Counted from the first letter of the stretch, positions 1 through 8,712 are shown. The stretch: DNA of 64,000 bases from Streptomyces polyasparticus (GCF_014493765.1 NZ_JACTVJ010000013.1:62001-126000); one strand, 5' to 3'. Made by a program: numbers and translations. Notes: generated from the letters alone by a model not told the origin.

Positions 1-2
1 AG

Positions 3-1373
3 ACCCGCGAGCGGATCGCCCGCCTGCCCTGCGGCGAGCTGGGTGTGCTCGGCACCGTCGTCAAGGACCCGCGGCCGCTGCGTATCGACGACCTCACCGC
101 GCATCCGCAGTCCTGCGGCATGCCGCCCGGCCATCCGCCGATGCACAGCTTCCTGGGCGCACCGATCCTGGTGCGCGGCGAGGTGTTCGGGAATCTCTAT
201 CTCACCGAGAAGCGCGGCGGCCCCTTCACCCTCGGCGACGAGCAGGTCCTGCGGATCCTCGCCGCGCAGGCCGGTATCGCCATCGGCAACGCGCGCCTGT
301 ACGAGAACGCGGCGCAACGCGAGCGCTGGATCGAGGGCACCGCCGCCGTGACCACCGCGCTGCTCGGCGGTGACGCCCCGGGCGACGCCCTGATGGTCGT
401 GGCCGAGCAGGCCCGCAAACTCGCCGACGCCGTGGCGGGCGTGATCCTGCAGCCCATGCCGGACGGCGGCATGGAGATCGTCACGGCGTCCACGTACGAG
501 GATCCGGGCGCCCTGATCGGCACCCAGATCCACCCGGGCAGCCCGGTGCTCGCCCAACTGCTCGGCGGTGAGCCGGTGTTCGTCGAGGACTCCGCGACCG
601 ACCCGCGGATGACCACGCCGGTCCGCACGCGGTTCGGCCCGAGCATGCTGCTCCCGCTGCAGAGCGACGGGCGCCTGATCGGCACGCTCGCGCTCCCCCG
701 CGCCCGCGGCGCGCGTCGCTACACCGCCCTGGAGCGCCTGCTCGCCACCCAGTTCGCCCATCAGGCGGCGCTCGCGCTCGTCCTCGCCGAGACCCGGGTC
801 AGCCGCGAACGGCTCGCCGTGTTCGAGGATCGCGACCGCATCGCCCGGGATCTGCACGACCTGGTGATCCAGCGGCTCTTCGCGACCGGAATGATGCTGG
901 AGTCCGCCCAGCGCAGGGCCCAGGTGGACGATGTGCAGGGCACGATCGGCAAGGCCGTGGACGAGCTGGAGTCCACCATCCAGGAGGTCCGTACCGCGAT
1001 CTTCGCCCTCCAGCAGCCTCCCGCGGACGCCCCCACCACCTTCCGCGGCAAGGTGCTCCGCGAGGCGGCCGGCGCCGCGGCCGCGACGGGCGTCACGCCC
1101 TCGACGCACTTCCACGGGCCGGTGGACGCCGCGCTCGGCGAGCGCACGGCCACGCAGCTCCTGTCGGCCCTGCGCCGCGCGTTGGCCGAGGCCTCCCGGC
1201 GCACCGCGGTCTCCCGTATCGAGATCACGGTCGACTGCGCGGCCGAACTCCCGGACGGGCGCGCGGCGGTACGCCTCACGGTGTTCGACGACGGTGCGGC
1301 GGACACCCCGTCCCCCGACCCGTCCGAGGGCGGCGACGGGGGCACGACGGTGACCTGGCAGTCACCGCTGTAA
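3..1373 (+). CDS. DevS/DosS-like GAF sensor histidine kinase, 5' end outside window
   Basis: The frame is open from base 3, so the N-terminus lies outside the window. The fragment starts in a GAF domain with the DevS-type signature HPPMHSFLGAPILVRGEVFG and the strand FGNLYLTEK, followed by a second GAF domain (about residues 110-260 of the fragment). A HisKA_3 dimerisation segment follows, with the phospho-acceptor in RDLHDL. DevS-family kinases sense redox state, oxygen or NO and phosphorylate NarL-type regulators. The ATPase region is abnormal: where the N-box asparagine is expected the sequence reads RRALAEASRRT, only a DDG resembles the first G-box, and the protein ends about 25 residues later in an acidic, Gly-rich tail. 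It may not bind ATP. No response regulator is visible nearby. The family call is firm; kinase activity is doubtful. Confidence 0.85.
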   Translation, partial: TRERIARLPCGELGVLGTVVKDPRPLRIDDLTAHPQSCGMPPGHPPMHSFLGAPILVRGEVFGNLYLTEKRGGPFTLGDEQVLRILAAQAGIAIGNARLYENAAQRERWIEGTAAVTTALLGGDAPGDALMVVAEQARKLADAVAGVILQPMPDGGMEIVTASTYEDPGALIGTQIHPGSPVLAQLLGGEPVFVEDSATDPRMTTPVRTRFGPSMLLPLQSDGRLIGTLALPRARGARRYTALERLLATQFAHQAALALVLAETRVSRERLAVFEDRDRIARDLHDLVIQRLFATGMMLESAQRRAQVDDVQGTIGKAVDELESTIQEVRTAIFALQQPPADAPTTFRGKVLREAAGAAAATGVTPSTHFHGPVDAALGERTATQLLSALRRALAEASRRTAVSRIEITVDCAAELPDGRAAVRLTVFDDGAADTPSPDPSEGGDGGTTVTWQSPL

Positions 1374-1470
1374 CGCCCCTGGCCTGCTTCTTCGAGATCC
1401 CTTCGACGGATCCCGCGCAGCGGGTTGTCAGGGACATGAAGCGCTCCTACAGTCACAGGAGCCGGTGAAG

Positions 1471-1484
1471 TGGGAGCGCTCCCA
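1471..1484. promoter_or_regulatory. CebR operator (perfect palindrome)
   Basis: The sequence TGGGAGCGCTCCCA is a perfect 14-bp palindrome and is identical to the known binding site of CebR, the cello-oligosaccharide-responsive LacI-family repressor of streptomycetes. It lies about 170 bp upstream of the LPMO start codon in the gap after the kinase gene. A cellulose-active enzyme is exactly the kind of gene CebR controls. The assignment rests on sequence identity plus context; no transcription start is known. Confidence 0.88.
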
Positions 1485-1651
1485 AGCACGGGGAGCCGGA
1501 ACCGCTCCGGAGTCCGCCTTCCCCCCTGCGCCGCCAGGGCCGGCTCCGGAGCAACCCCACCGCCCCCTCGCCCGTCCACTCGCCCGGCGCGCGCCACCTC
1601 CTGCCCGTACAGCCAGAGGAGCACCACCACCCCCCGACCACAGGAGACACG

Positions 1652-2752
1652 ATGGCTCGAAGCACAAGACGCCTGCTGTCCTTACTCGCGGCCCTGGCCA
1701 CCCTGCTCGGCGGGCTCGGCCTCGCCCTGCTCGGCCAGGGCAGCGCCCAGGCGCACGGCGTGACGATGACGCCCGGATCGCGGACCTACCTCTGCTACCT
1801 GGACGCCAAGACCGGCACCGGCGCACTCGACCCGACGAATCCGGCGTGCAAGGCCGCGCTCGCCGAGAGCGGCGCGAACGCGCTGTACAACTGGTTCGCC
1901 GTGCTCGACTCCAATGCGGGCGGACGCGGCCCGGGTTACGTCCCGGACGGCAAGCTGTGCAGCGCCGGCGACCGCTCCCCGTACAACTTCACCGGCTACA
2001 ACGCCGCCCGCGCCGACTGGCCGAGGACGCACCTCACGTCCGGGGCGACGATCAGGATCAAGCACAGCAACTGGGCGGCGCACCCCGGGGACTTCCGGGT
2101 GTACGTGTCCAAGCCCGGCTACTCGCCCACGCAGCCGCTCGGCTGGGGAGACCTGGAGCTGATCCAGACCGTCACCAATCCCCCGCAGTCGGGCTCGGTG
2201 GGTTCCGAGAGCGGCCACTACTACTGGGATCTGACGCTGCCCTCGGGCCGCTCAGGTGACGCGATGATGTTCATCCAGTGGGTGCGCTCGGACAGCCAGG
2301 AGAACTTCTTCTCCTGCTCCGACATCGTCTTCGACGGCGGCAACGGCGAGGTGACCGGCATCCGCGACCCGGGCGGCACCCCCACGCCGGACCCGACACC
2401 GACGCCGGATCCGACGCCCACACCGGATCCGACCGACCCGCACAGCGGGTGCATGGCCGTCTACAAGGTGACGAACAGCTGGACCGGTGGCTTCCAGGGT
2501 TCCGTCGAGGTGATGAACCACAACACCACCGCCCGCGACGGCTGGGCCGTGCGCTGGCAGCCGGGCACCGGCACCCGCCTCAACCAGGTCTGGAACGGCA
2601 CGCTCAGTACGGCCGCCGACGGAACCGTCACGGTCAGGAACGCGGACTACAACCGCACCATCCCGCCGGACGGCACGGTGACGTTCGGCTTCACGGCCAC
2701 CTCGACCGGCAACGACCTGCCGGCCGGCTCGATCACCTGCGTCGATCCCTGA
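1652..2752 (+). CDS. Secreted AA10 lytic polysaccharide monooxygenase with CBM2
   Basis: This is a copper-dependent oxidative enzyme that breaks crystalline polysaccharide outside the cell. A 34-residue signal peptide ends in SAQA, so that His35 (HGVTMTPGSR) becomes the mature N-terminus and the first copper ligand of the histidine brace. The second ligand is His144 in AAHPGDF. The catalytic domain runs to about residue 240 and closes with FFSCSDIVFDGG. A Pro-Thr-Asp linker made of PTPDPT repeats leads to a CBM2-type module (from about residue 268: GCMAVYKVTNSWTGGFQ). The layout and CBM2 favour cellulose over chitin, in agreement with the upstream CebR operator. The start is set by the AGGAGA ribosome site and the signal peptide. 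Confidence 0.93.
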   Translation: MARSTRRLLSLLAALATLLGGLGLALLGQGSAQAHGVTMTPGSRTYLCYLDAKTGTGALDPTNPACKAALAESGANALYNWFAVLDSNAGGRGPGYVPDGKLCSAGDRSPYNFTGYNAARADWPRTHLTSGATIRIKHSNWAAHPGDFRVYVSKPGYSPTQPLGWGDLELIQTVTNPPQSGSVGSESGHYYWDLTLPSGRSGDAMMFIQWVRSDSQENFFSCSDIVFDGGNGEVTGIRDPGGTPTPDPTPTPDPTPTPDPTDPHSGCMAVYKVTNSWTGGFQGSVEVMNHNTTARDGWAVRWQPGTGTRLNQVWNGTLSTAADGTVTVRNADYNRTIPPDGTVTFGFTATSTGNDLPAGSITCVDP

Positions 2753-2810
2753 CAGCGACGGCGCCGGCTCCCGCTCGCCCGGGGGCCGGCGCCGCACGCG
2801 TGCCGGGAGG

Positions 2811-2870
2811 GCCTCAGTCCAGGCAGGCCTCGGCCCGGGCAGGCCTCAGCCCGGGCAGGCCTCAGCCCGG
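2811..2870. repeat. 16-bp tandem repeat covering a stop codon
   Basis: The unit GCCTCAGCCCGGGCAG occurs 3.75 times with few differences. The last unit holds the stop codon of the DUF4235 gene on the minus strand (TCA on the plus strand), and the other units extend downstream of it towards the LPMO gene. Confidence 0.8.
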
Positions 2871-3128
2871 CCAAGTACCGGTCATACGGCGGGTGGCGGC
2901 GGCGCCCGCACGGTCGATGGCGGCCTTGACCCCCGCGAACACGGCGCCCTGCAGGGTGGCGGCGAGCAGTACCTCGCCCCAGCCGCGGTGCTCGTCCGTC
3001 GCGTCGGGGGCGTCCTCCTCGTGGCCGAGCGCCTGCCACGCCTTGCGGAAGACCATGCCGGCCACCATGCCGCCGAGCGCTCCGAGAGCGAACCCCACGG
3101 GCTTGTAGGCGATCTTGACGGCGTTCAT
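2862..3128 (-). CDS. DUF4235 family small membrane protein
   Basis: This 88-residue protein begins MNAVKIAYKPVGFALGALGG, the usual start of the actinobacterial DUF4235 family. A hydrophobic segment with small residues (GALGGMVAGMVF) is followed by an acidic stretch and a second mildly hydrophobic helix (EVLLAATLQGAVFAGVKAAI). The function is unknown; members are small membrane proteins often seen near cell-envelope genes. The start was chosen for the GGGAGAG ribosome site just upstream and because the family begins here; an upstream in-frame extension of 21 residues is not expected to be translated. It stands alone and converges on the LPMO gene. Confidence 0.82.
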   Translation of the reverse strand: MNAVKIAYKPVGFALGALGGMVAGMVFRKAWQALGHEEDAPDATDEHRGWGEVLLAATLQGAVFAGVKAAIDRAGAAATRRMTGTWPG

Positions 3129-3286
3129 CGGCAGCTCTCCCTGTTCGTCTCGGCCCGGGCCGCCGAACGGCGGCTCCCGGCACCCGCTCATGCCGCCACG
3201 CGGGTACCCAGACCTGCCGGAAGCTCACCCCGTCCGCTCAGAGCCCGCCTCTCAACTCCCGCCTGCGCCCCGACGCCCGCCGCCGC

Positions 3287-4282
3287 TCACTCCTCGACGC
3301 GGCGCCGGTCCTCCTCGTCCCAGCTGCGGGTGTCGCGCGGCTCCGCGTACGGTTCGTCGCCCAGCGGATGACCGCCGGCGACGGCGCGCTGACGCAGGAC
3401 CTCCGCGTCGAATTCCAGGCCGAGCAGGATCGCCAGATTGCTGATCCACAGCCAGACCAGGAACACGACGATGCCCGCGAACGTCCCGTAAGTCGCGTTG
3501 TACGAGCCGAAGTTCGCGACATAGAAGGCGAACCCGGCCGAAGCCAGCATCCAGATCAGCAGGGCGAGGAAACTGCCGGGCGTGATCCAGCGGAAGCCGC
3601 GGGACCTGACGTTCGGAGTGGCCCAGTACAGCAGGGCGATCATGAGGGTCACCAGGACGACGAGGAACGGCCACTTGGCGATCCCCCACACCGTCAGCGC
3701 CGAGTCGCCGATCCCCAGCGCGGTCCCCGCCTGGCGGGCGAGGCCGCCCGTGAAGACGACGATGAGCGCGCTGATCACGGCGAGAACCATGAGCACCACG
3801 GTCATCCCGAGACGCACGGGCAGCACCTTCCAGACGGGCCGCCCCTCGGGCATGTCGTACACCGCGTTGGCCGCGCGGATGAACGCCGCCACATAGCCGG
3901 ACGCGGACCAGGTCGCCAGGACCAGACCCACGACGGCCATGACGGACCCGACACCGCCGCTGTCCTGGAGCTGCGTGACCGCCTTGGTGATCACGTCCCT
4001 GGCCTCGGCGGGCGTCAACTGCCGCACGTTGTCGAGGACTCGCCTGGTGGCGGACTCGCCCGCGATCCCGAGCAGGGACACGAGGACGAGCAGCGCGGGG
4101 AACAGCGAAAGGACCCCGTAGTACGTCAGCGTCGCCGCACGATCGGCCAGCTCGTCCTTACGGACCTCCCGCAGCGTCCCCTTGACCGCGGCCCACCAGG
4201 ACCGCTTGGGCAGCTCACTCGGCCGGTCGGGGGCCTGTCGTTCCTTCTCGGGTCCCTCGGGGGACTTCGACAACGGAGCCAT
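3287..4282 (-). CDS. YihY/virulence factor BrkB family membrane protein
   Basis: The 331-residue product has a basic, charged N-terminus, then the family's first helix (DRAATLTYYGVLSLFPALLVL), followed by about five more membrane segments ending with FAGIVVFLVWLWISNLAILLGLEFDAE. The C-terminal tail is hydrophilic and rich in Arg, Asp and Glu. YihY/BrkB proteins are inner-membrane proteins of unsettled function; the old ribonuclease BN label is wrong. The frame stays open far upstream on the minus strand, but that part is antisense to the next gene and has no family features, so the Met before APLSKSPEGPEK is taken as the start. It is divergent from the gene at 4346, 63 bp away. Confidence 0.88.
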   Translation of the reverse strand: MAPLSKSPEGPEKERQAPDRPSELPKRSWWAAVKGTLREVRKDELADRAATLTYYGVLSLFPALLVLVSLLGIAGESATRRVLDNVRQLTPAEARDVITKAVTQLQDSGGVGSVMAVVGLVLATWSASGYVAAFIRAANAVYDMPEGRPVWKVLPVRLGMTVVLMVLAVISALIVVFTGGLARQAGTALGIGDSALTVWGIAKWPFLVVLVTLMIALLYWATPNVRSRGFRWITPGSFLALLIWMLASAGFAFYVANFGSYNATYGTFAGIVVFLVWLWISNLAILLGLEFDAEVLRQRAVAGGHPLGDEPYAEPRDTRSWDEEDRRRVEE

Positions 4283-4345
4283 ACGACAGCGAGTAACCGC
4301 ACGACGGGTGATCACACCGGCCGGACGCATGGCCATAATGCGCCG

Positions 4346-6211
4346 GTGAGCAGACCTCCCGTTCCGTTGCCCGCCGAGCACATACCGTCCGGCACCACCC
4401 CTTGGCGGACCTCCGACGCCCAGCGCTGGCTCGCCACCGCGCCCGCCCTGTGGTCCCACCCCCTGTGGGCGCTCCTGGCGTTGGCCGGCTCGGCGGCATG
4501 GGCCGTCGCCTCGGCCCCACTCGACGCATGCACCACTGCCGCGCCGTGCGGCACCGACTGGCCGGGCAATGCGGCCTTCGGCCTGCTGGCGCTGACTCTG
4601 TACTGGGTGTGGCGGCAGCCGCGGCTCGCCCTTGCGGGGCTCGCGGCCGTGTCGGCGCTGTCCCTCATGGACACCGCGTTCACGGCGGAGCTCGGTGAAA
4701 CCTCGACTCTCGTGTTCCTGGGCGCCACCGCGTTCACCGCAGCCGGGCTCGTCCACCGGCTGAGCGTGGCGGGACGCCAGCGGGCGCGCGCCCTGGAGAC
4801 GGCCGGACCGGTCGCCCGGCCCCTGCCCGCCGCGGCACGGAACTTCCGCCGGGGAGGTTTCTCCTTCTTCCTGGCCGCGGTGTTCCTGGCCGTCGCAGGG
4901 TTCGGCGGCTGGCAGGTACAGCAGGTCGTCGACACGTACGAGGAGCGGGCCGCGGCCGCCACCCCTGTGTCCGGGCAGGTCACGGACCAGAGCCGGAACG
5001 ACGAGGACATCGACGTCCTCACGGTGGAGGCCGACGGGCGCACCCACCGTTTCGAGACGGCCTTCCCCGAGGACTTCCCGGTGGGCAGCCAGGTGGACAT
5101 CGTCGTGGACGGTGACTGGACGGCGCTGGTCGCGGAGCCGTACGACGCCTTCGGCTGGGAGTTCCTCACCCTGGCCGGCGCCGTCGTGGGGCTGGCGTTC
5201 TTCGCCAACGGCGTGGACGGCCTGACCCGTTCGAAGCGCCTGCGGCGCGGCCCTGTGCCGGTGCTGCGGGTGCTGGTGCGCGAGGACCACGAGGACGCCC
5301 GCACCTGGGTGTTCGCCGCAGACGACCTCGAGGGCCGGCAGCCGGTCCTGCATTTCCACTCGCTGTGGGCCTACGAGAAGGAGGACGACGAAGCGCACGA
5401 GGATCACGTGGACGACGAGGACGACCCCGTCGTCGGCTTCCGCAAGGCCGCTGACATCCTCCGGGGCGAGGACCCGCCCCCGCCGCTGCGGGAGGCCGTC
5501 CTGTACGGCGCCTTGTACGCCGGCGCCGAGGTCGCGTTCGTCGCACGCGACGACGCCGACGACCCCGAGGTGGGGGTGCAGTGCAGCGTCACCGCCCTGA
5601 AGCCGGCCGCCCCGGCGCTCCCGGCCCGCTGGACGCGCCACCACCGCGCGCGCAAGAGCCCGCAAAGGCCCGTCGACGAGATCACCGCGGGACTGACGCC
5701 CACGACAAGCGCACGGACATGGAAGGCACACAGCTTCTCGCGCGCGGTGGGCCTGGGCCTCCTCGTGGTCCAGGGCGGCGCCACCTGGGCCGCACTCGAC
5801 GACGAGCCGACCTGGTACTGGCTCGTCCTCGCCGCGAGTCTGGCCTGGCTGGTGACGACCGCGGCGACCGCGCTCACCTGGCGGATCACCGCCGACCGGG
5901 ACGGACTGTGGGTGACCGGGGCCTGGCGCGTCCAGCGGGTCCCCTGGGACATGATCACGTCCGTACGGCACTCCGAGGACCGCATCAGGATCGGCCGCAC
6001 CGAGGACTCCGCCGTCGAACTCGCCCCCACCGGCTGGGCATGGATGGAGCGCCGCCTCGGCCGCGCACCGCACGCGGTGCGCGCCGCCGAGGAGGTGCAG
6101 GCACTGCTGCTCCGCCCGGAACTGCGCCCCCTGGAGGAAGCCCCACCGGGCCGGCAGGGCATGCCGGTCGGGCCCCCGCTGGTGGCCCTGTCGGTGCTGC
6201 TTCTGCTGTGA
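4346..6211 (+). CDS. Multi-pass membrane protein with DUF3592-like and PH-like domains
   Basis: The 621-residue protein starts at a GTG 63 bp from the divergent YihY gene. Predicted membrane helices cluster at residues 30-145 and 170-195, with another pair around 270-290. Between them a soluble region resembles DUF3592 (TYEERAAAATPVSGQVTDQS then RTHRFETAFPEDFPVGSQVD). The middle is an acidic stretch (EKEDDEAHEDHVDDEDD). The C-terminal third has two more helices, then a bacterial PH-like domain (TWRITADRDGLWVTGAWRVQ). Such proteins are common in streptomycetes and have no known function. The domain labels come from pattern recognition and are moderately sure. Confidence 0.75.
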   Translation: MSRPPVPLPAEHIPSGTTPWRTSDAQRWLATAPALWSHPLWALLALAGSAAWAVASAPLDACTTAAPCGTDWPGNAAFGLLALTLYWVWRQPRLALAGLAAVSALSLMDTAFTAELGETSTLVFLGATAFTAAGLVHRLSVAGRQRARALETAGPVARPLPAAARNFRRGGFSFFLAAVFLAVAGFGGWQVQQVVDTYEERAAAATPVSGQVTDQSRNDEDIDVLTVEADGRTHRFETAFPEDFPVGSQVDIVVDGDWTALVAEPYDAFGWEFLTLAGAVVGLAFFANGVDGLTRSKRLRRGPVPVLRVLVREDHEDARTWVFAADDLEGRQPVLHFHSLWAYEKEDDEAHEDHVDDEDDPVVGFRKAADILRGEDPPPPLREAVLYGALYAGAEVAFVARDDADDPEVGVQCSVTALKPAAPALPARWTRHHRARKSPQRPVDEITAGLTPTTSARTWKAHSFSRAVGLGLLVVQGGATWAALDDEPTWYWLVLAASLAWLVTTAATALTWRITADRDGLWVTGAWRVQRVPWDMITSVRHSEDRIRIGRTEDSAVELAPTGWAWMERRLGRAPHAVRAAEEVQALLLRPELRPLEEAPPGRQGMPVGPPLVALSVLLLL

Positions 6212-6238
6212 CCGGACCTGCGTGCTCCCAAAACACTG

Positions 6239-6273
6239 AAGGCCCAGCTCAGATCGTTTCTGCGCTGGGCCTC
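6239..6273 (-). terminator. Rho-independent terminator of the CAU tRNA gene
   Basis: A stem of nine bases (AGGCCCAGC with GCTGGGCCT) encloses a 15-base loop and is followed on the minus strand by a T-rich tail ending TGTTTT. It lies five bases beyond the 3' end of the tRNA gene. Confidence 0.75.
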
Positions 6274-6277
6274 TGGG

Positions 6278-6351
6278 TGGGGCGGGTGGGACTCGAACCC
6301 ACGGCCGACGGATTATGAGTCCGCTGCTCTAACCGGCTGAGCTACCGCCCC
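6278..6351 (-). tRNA. tRNA with anticodon CAU (elongator Met or Ile2)
   Basis: On the minus strand a full cloverleaf can be drawn. The acceptor stem is GGGGCGG with CCGCCCC and discriminator A. The D arm is GCTCAGCCGGTTAGAGC, the anticodon stem-loop has loop CTCATAA, and the T arm is GTGGGTTCGAGTCCCAC. The genome does not encode CCA here. The anticodon CAU is read as Met in an elongator tRNA, or as Ile (AUA) if the cytidine becomes lysidine. The anticodon stem does not settle this by eye, so both remain open; it is not the initiator. Confidence 0.9.
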
Positions 6352-6508
6352 TTAGCGGCGTGTCGCGTACACATGTACGCGCCGTCTGCCGCAGCATAGC
6401 CGGTCATACGATCTCCCGCGTCGGATGGCCTGCTCTGCCCTGAGCTGCGGACGACGGTCCACATCTGGACAGGACTTCAGGCCCGAGCGGATGGTTGCAC
6501 CGGACATG

Positions 6509-6534
6509 AAAAAGGACCCTCAAGGGGTCCTTTT
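6509..6534 (-). terminator. Rho-independent terminator of the tRNA-Asn pair
   Basis: The stem AAAAGGACCCC / GGGTCCTTTT, with a four-base loop, lies just past the second tRNA-Asn in the direction of transcription and ends in a T-run. Confidence 0.85.
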
Positions 6535-6541
6535 CCCGCTG

Positions 6542-6614
6542 CTCTCCCGACTGGACTCGAACCAGTAACCTGCCGGTTAACAGCCGGCTGCTCTGCCAAT
6601 TGAGCTACAGGAGA
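6542..6614 (-). tRNA. tRNA-Asn (GTT), second copy
   Basis: The minus strand folds into a 73-base cloverleaf: acceptor TCTCCTG with CGGGAGA, D arm GCTCAATTGGCAGAGC, anticodon loop CTGTTAA (anticodon GTT) and T arm ACTGGTTCGAGTCCAGT. It differs from its neighbour mainly in the acceptor stem, where paired changes keep the stem intact. It is five bases downstream of the first copy, so both are probably cut from one transcript. Confidence 0.95.
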
Positions 6615-6619
6615 TCGAG

Positions 6620-6692
6620 CTCCCCCGACTGGACTCGAACCAGTAACCTGCCGGTTAACAGCCGGCTGCTCTGCCAATTGAGCTACAGGGGA
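6620..6692 (-). tRNA. tRNA-Asn (GTT), first copy
   Basis: This is a 73-base cloverleaf with acceptor TCCCCTG / CGGGGGA (one T-G pair), the same D, anticodon and T arms as the second copy, and anticodon GTT. It is the promoter-proximal member of the tandem pair. No integrase or direct repeat of its 3' end is visible, so it does not appear to serve as an attachment site here. Confidence 0.95.
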
Positions 6693-6843
6693 ATGCCTCG
6701 TGTGCAACAAGCTCACCTACCTGGGTGTTCCCGGGGCGGCGTGTGCTCGCTGCGACACATACATTAGCGCAAGCAGGGGGGTGCTCCGCCAATCGGTTCC
6801 GGGTAGGCGGCCAGCATCGGACGCTAACGGAAGGGTGGCAGCC

Positions 6844-7146
6844 ATGCGGTACAAGCTCACGTTCGTCGCCGGACTGGCCCTCGGCTACGTGATCGGCACG
6901 CGTGCGGGACGCGAGCGCTACGAGCAGATCAAGAAGTCGGCACGCCAGATCGCGCAGAACCCCGCGGTCCGCAACACCGTCGAATCGGCCGCGCAGAGCG
7001 GCCGTGAGGTGGCCGGCAAGGCCTTCGCGTCGGTGAGCGAGAAGGTCGGCGACAAGATGCCGGACTCGGTCGCCGACCGGGTGCGCTCGCTGCGCGAGAA
7101 GTCGCAGAGCGGCGCCGAGGACGACTGGGGTACGAGCAACACCTGA
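6844..7146 (+). CDS. Small YtxH-like protein
   Basis: The product is 100 residues long. A short N-terminal membrane segment (MRYKLTFVAGLALGYVIGTR) with the GxxxGxxxG-like spacing typical of YtxH proteins is followed by a long charged, Ala-rich helical region (RERYEQIKKSARQIAQNPAV) and a flexible acidic tail. Proteins of this kind are envelope-anchored helical proteins with no defined role. The ATG was chosen because it opens the membrane segment and is preceded by AAGGGTGGCAG; in-frame codons further upstream run through the tRNA promoter. It stands alone and is followed by a strong hairpin. Confidence 0.8.
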   Translation: MRYKLTFVAGLALGYVIGTRAGRERYEQIKKSARQIAQNPAVRNTVESAAQSGREVAGKAFASVSEKVGDKMPDSVADRVRSLREKSQSGAEDDWGTSNT

Positions 7147-7155
7147 GGTCCGCGT

Positions 7156-7192
7156 CCGAAGCCCGGGGTGCGCAAGGCGCCCCGGGCTTCGG
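7156..7192 (+). terminator. Strong GC hairpin terminator
   Basis: A 13-base stem (CCGAAGCCCGGGG with CCCCGGGCTTCGG) around an 11-base loop lies 10 bases after the stop of the YtxH-like gene. It lacks a T-run, as is usual for streptomycete terminators. Confidence 0.7.
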
Positions 7193-7257
7193 CGTGTGCA
7201 GCGAACATCACACTCCGGCCCCTCGCCACCCCCGCCCCGTAAGGCACACTTCACCGC

Positions 7258-8712
7258 ATGGGGATAGTCGCCGGGCTGGACAGCTCTTCCGAGTTCACAC
7301 GCATCGTGGTCTGCGACACCGACACCGGTGCCGTGATCAGGCAGGGCTATGCCCCGCATCCGCTGGACAGCTCCGGGGGCAGGCCCTCCGACGTCGACCC
7401 GCAGGCCTGGCTGCTCAGCCTGGGCGAGGCCGCCGCCGGCGGGCTGCTCGAAGGCGTGCAGGCCATCGGGGTCTCCGCTCAGCAGAACGCTCTGGTGACG
7501 CTGGACTCCCACGGCAACACCGTGCGTCCCGCGCTGGTCGGCGGCGACAAGCGGGCGCAGGTCGCCGCGGCCGATCTGATCGACGGGCTCGGCGGGCGGC
7601 AGGCCTGGGCCGAGGCCGTGGGCTGTGTGCCGGCCGCTCAGCACCCCGTGACCAAGCTGCGCTGGCTCGCGCGCACCGAGCCGGAGAACGCCCAGCGGGT
7701 CGCTTCCGTGCTGCAGGCGCACGACTGGCTGGTGTGGCAGTTGCTCGGACGGCCCGCGCGCAGGACCGCCGACCGCGGTGGCGCCTCCGGTACCGGCTAC
7801 TGGTCGGCCGCGACCTCGTCGTACCGGCCGGATCTCGTGGAGCTGGCGCTCGGGCAGCAGGCATCGCTGCCCGAGGTGCTCGGTCCGGCCGACGCCGCGG
7901 GGACGACGCCCGAGGGGCTGCTGATCTCGGCCGGTACCGGCGAGACCATGGCGGCCGCGTTCGGGCTCGGCATCGGGGTCGGTGACGCGGTCGTCTCGCT
8001 CGGGGCGTCCGGGTCCGTGATGGCCGTGCACCACGAGGCCCTGGTCGACCCGACCGGGATGATCACCTCGCTCGCCGACGCGACCGGAATGCATCTTCCG
8101 GTGGTGCACACGCTCAATGCCGTACGGGCGCTGCGGGGCACCGCGGACCTCCTGAGCACCGATCTGGAGGGTCTGTCGGACCTGGCGATGAAGTCGACGC
8201 CGGGGTCGCACGGGCTCGTACTCCTGCCGTATCTGGAGGGCGAGAAGACTCCGCAGCTGCCGCACACCGCGGGCACGCTGCACGGGCTTCGGCGTGAGTC
8301 GATGAAGCCGGAGCATCTGGCGCGGGCCGCGTTCGAGGGCATGCTGTGCTCGCTCGCGGACGCGCTCGGTGTGCTGCGGGCGCGCGGGGTCGAGGTCCGG
8401 CGGGTGTTCCTGCTCGGGGCCGCCGCCGAACTGCCCGCCGTACAGGCCGCCGCTCCGATGCTGCTCGGTGCGCAGGTCCTCGTGCCGCAGCCCGCGGACT
8501 ACGCGGCGCTCGGCGCGGCACGGCAGGCCGCCTGGGCGCTCGGTGTACAGCAGGGCACGCTGCACCCGTCCGCTCCCCCGGCCTGGCAGGGGGCCGCTAC
8601 GCAGGTGTTCGAGCCGGGTGAGGAGCTCGCCGTCGGGCAGGCCGTGCGCCAGCAGTACACGGCCTCGCGCGAGCAGACCCATCCGGAGGCTTTCGGGGGC
8701 CTGAGCGTCTGA
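7258..8712 (+). CDS. FGGY-family carbohydrate kinase (xylulokinase-like)
   Basis: The 484-residue enzyme has the two ATPase-fold halves of FGGY sugar kinases. The phosphate-1 motif is at the N-terminus (GIVAGLDSSSEFTRIVVCD), with substrate-side sequence GVSAQQNALVTLD. The second half carries the ATP-binding segment GDAVVSLGASGSVMAV and, near the C-terminus, VFLLGAAAELPAVQAAAPML. Length and motifs fit xylulokinases, which phosphorylate D-xylulose, but a single family resemblance cannot fix the sugar, and there are no xylose genes next to it. It stands between two hairpins, so it is probably monocistronic. Confidence 0.8.
   Translation: MGIVAGLDSSSEFTRIVVCDTDTGAVIRQGYAPHPLDSSGGRPSDVDPQAWLLSLGEAAAGGLLEGVQAIGVSAQQNALVTLDSHGNTVRPALVGGDKRAQVAAADLIDGLGGRQAWAEAVGCVPAAQHPVTKLRWLARTEPENAQRVASVLQAHDWLVWQLLGRPARRTADRGGASGTGYWSAATSSYRPDLVELALGQQASLPEVLGPADAAGTTPEGLLISAGTGETMAAAFGLGIGVGDAVVSLGASGSVMAVHHEALVDPTGMITSLADATGMHLPVVHTLNAVRALRGTADLLSTDLEGLSDLAMKSTPGSHGLVLLPYLEGEKTPQLPHTAGTLHGLRRESMKPEHLARAAFEGMLCSLADALGVLRARGVEVRRVFLLGAAAELPAVQAAAPMLLGAQVLVPQPADYAALGAARQAAWALGVQQGTLHPSAPPAWQGAATQVFEPGEELAVGQAVRQQYTASREQTHPEAFGGLSV

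Noticed and set aside
3287-4282. Ribonuclease BN
   Set aside because: This old label for YihY/BrkB proteins is a historical error; the sequence is a polytopic membrane protein.
4283-6073. A 600-codon upstream extension of the YihY frame on the minus strand
   Set aside because: It is antisense to the membrane protein gene at 4346-6211 and contains only Arg/Gly/Pro-rich sequence.
6278-6692. tRNA genes as an integration site for a mobile element
   Set aside because: No integrase, excisionase or duplicated tRNA 3' end is found nearby; flanking genes are ordinary chromosome.
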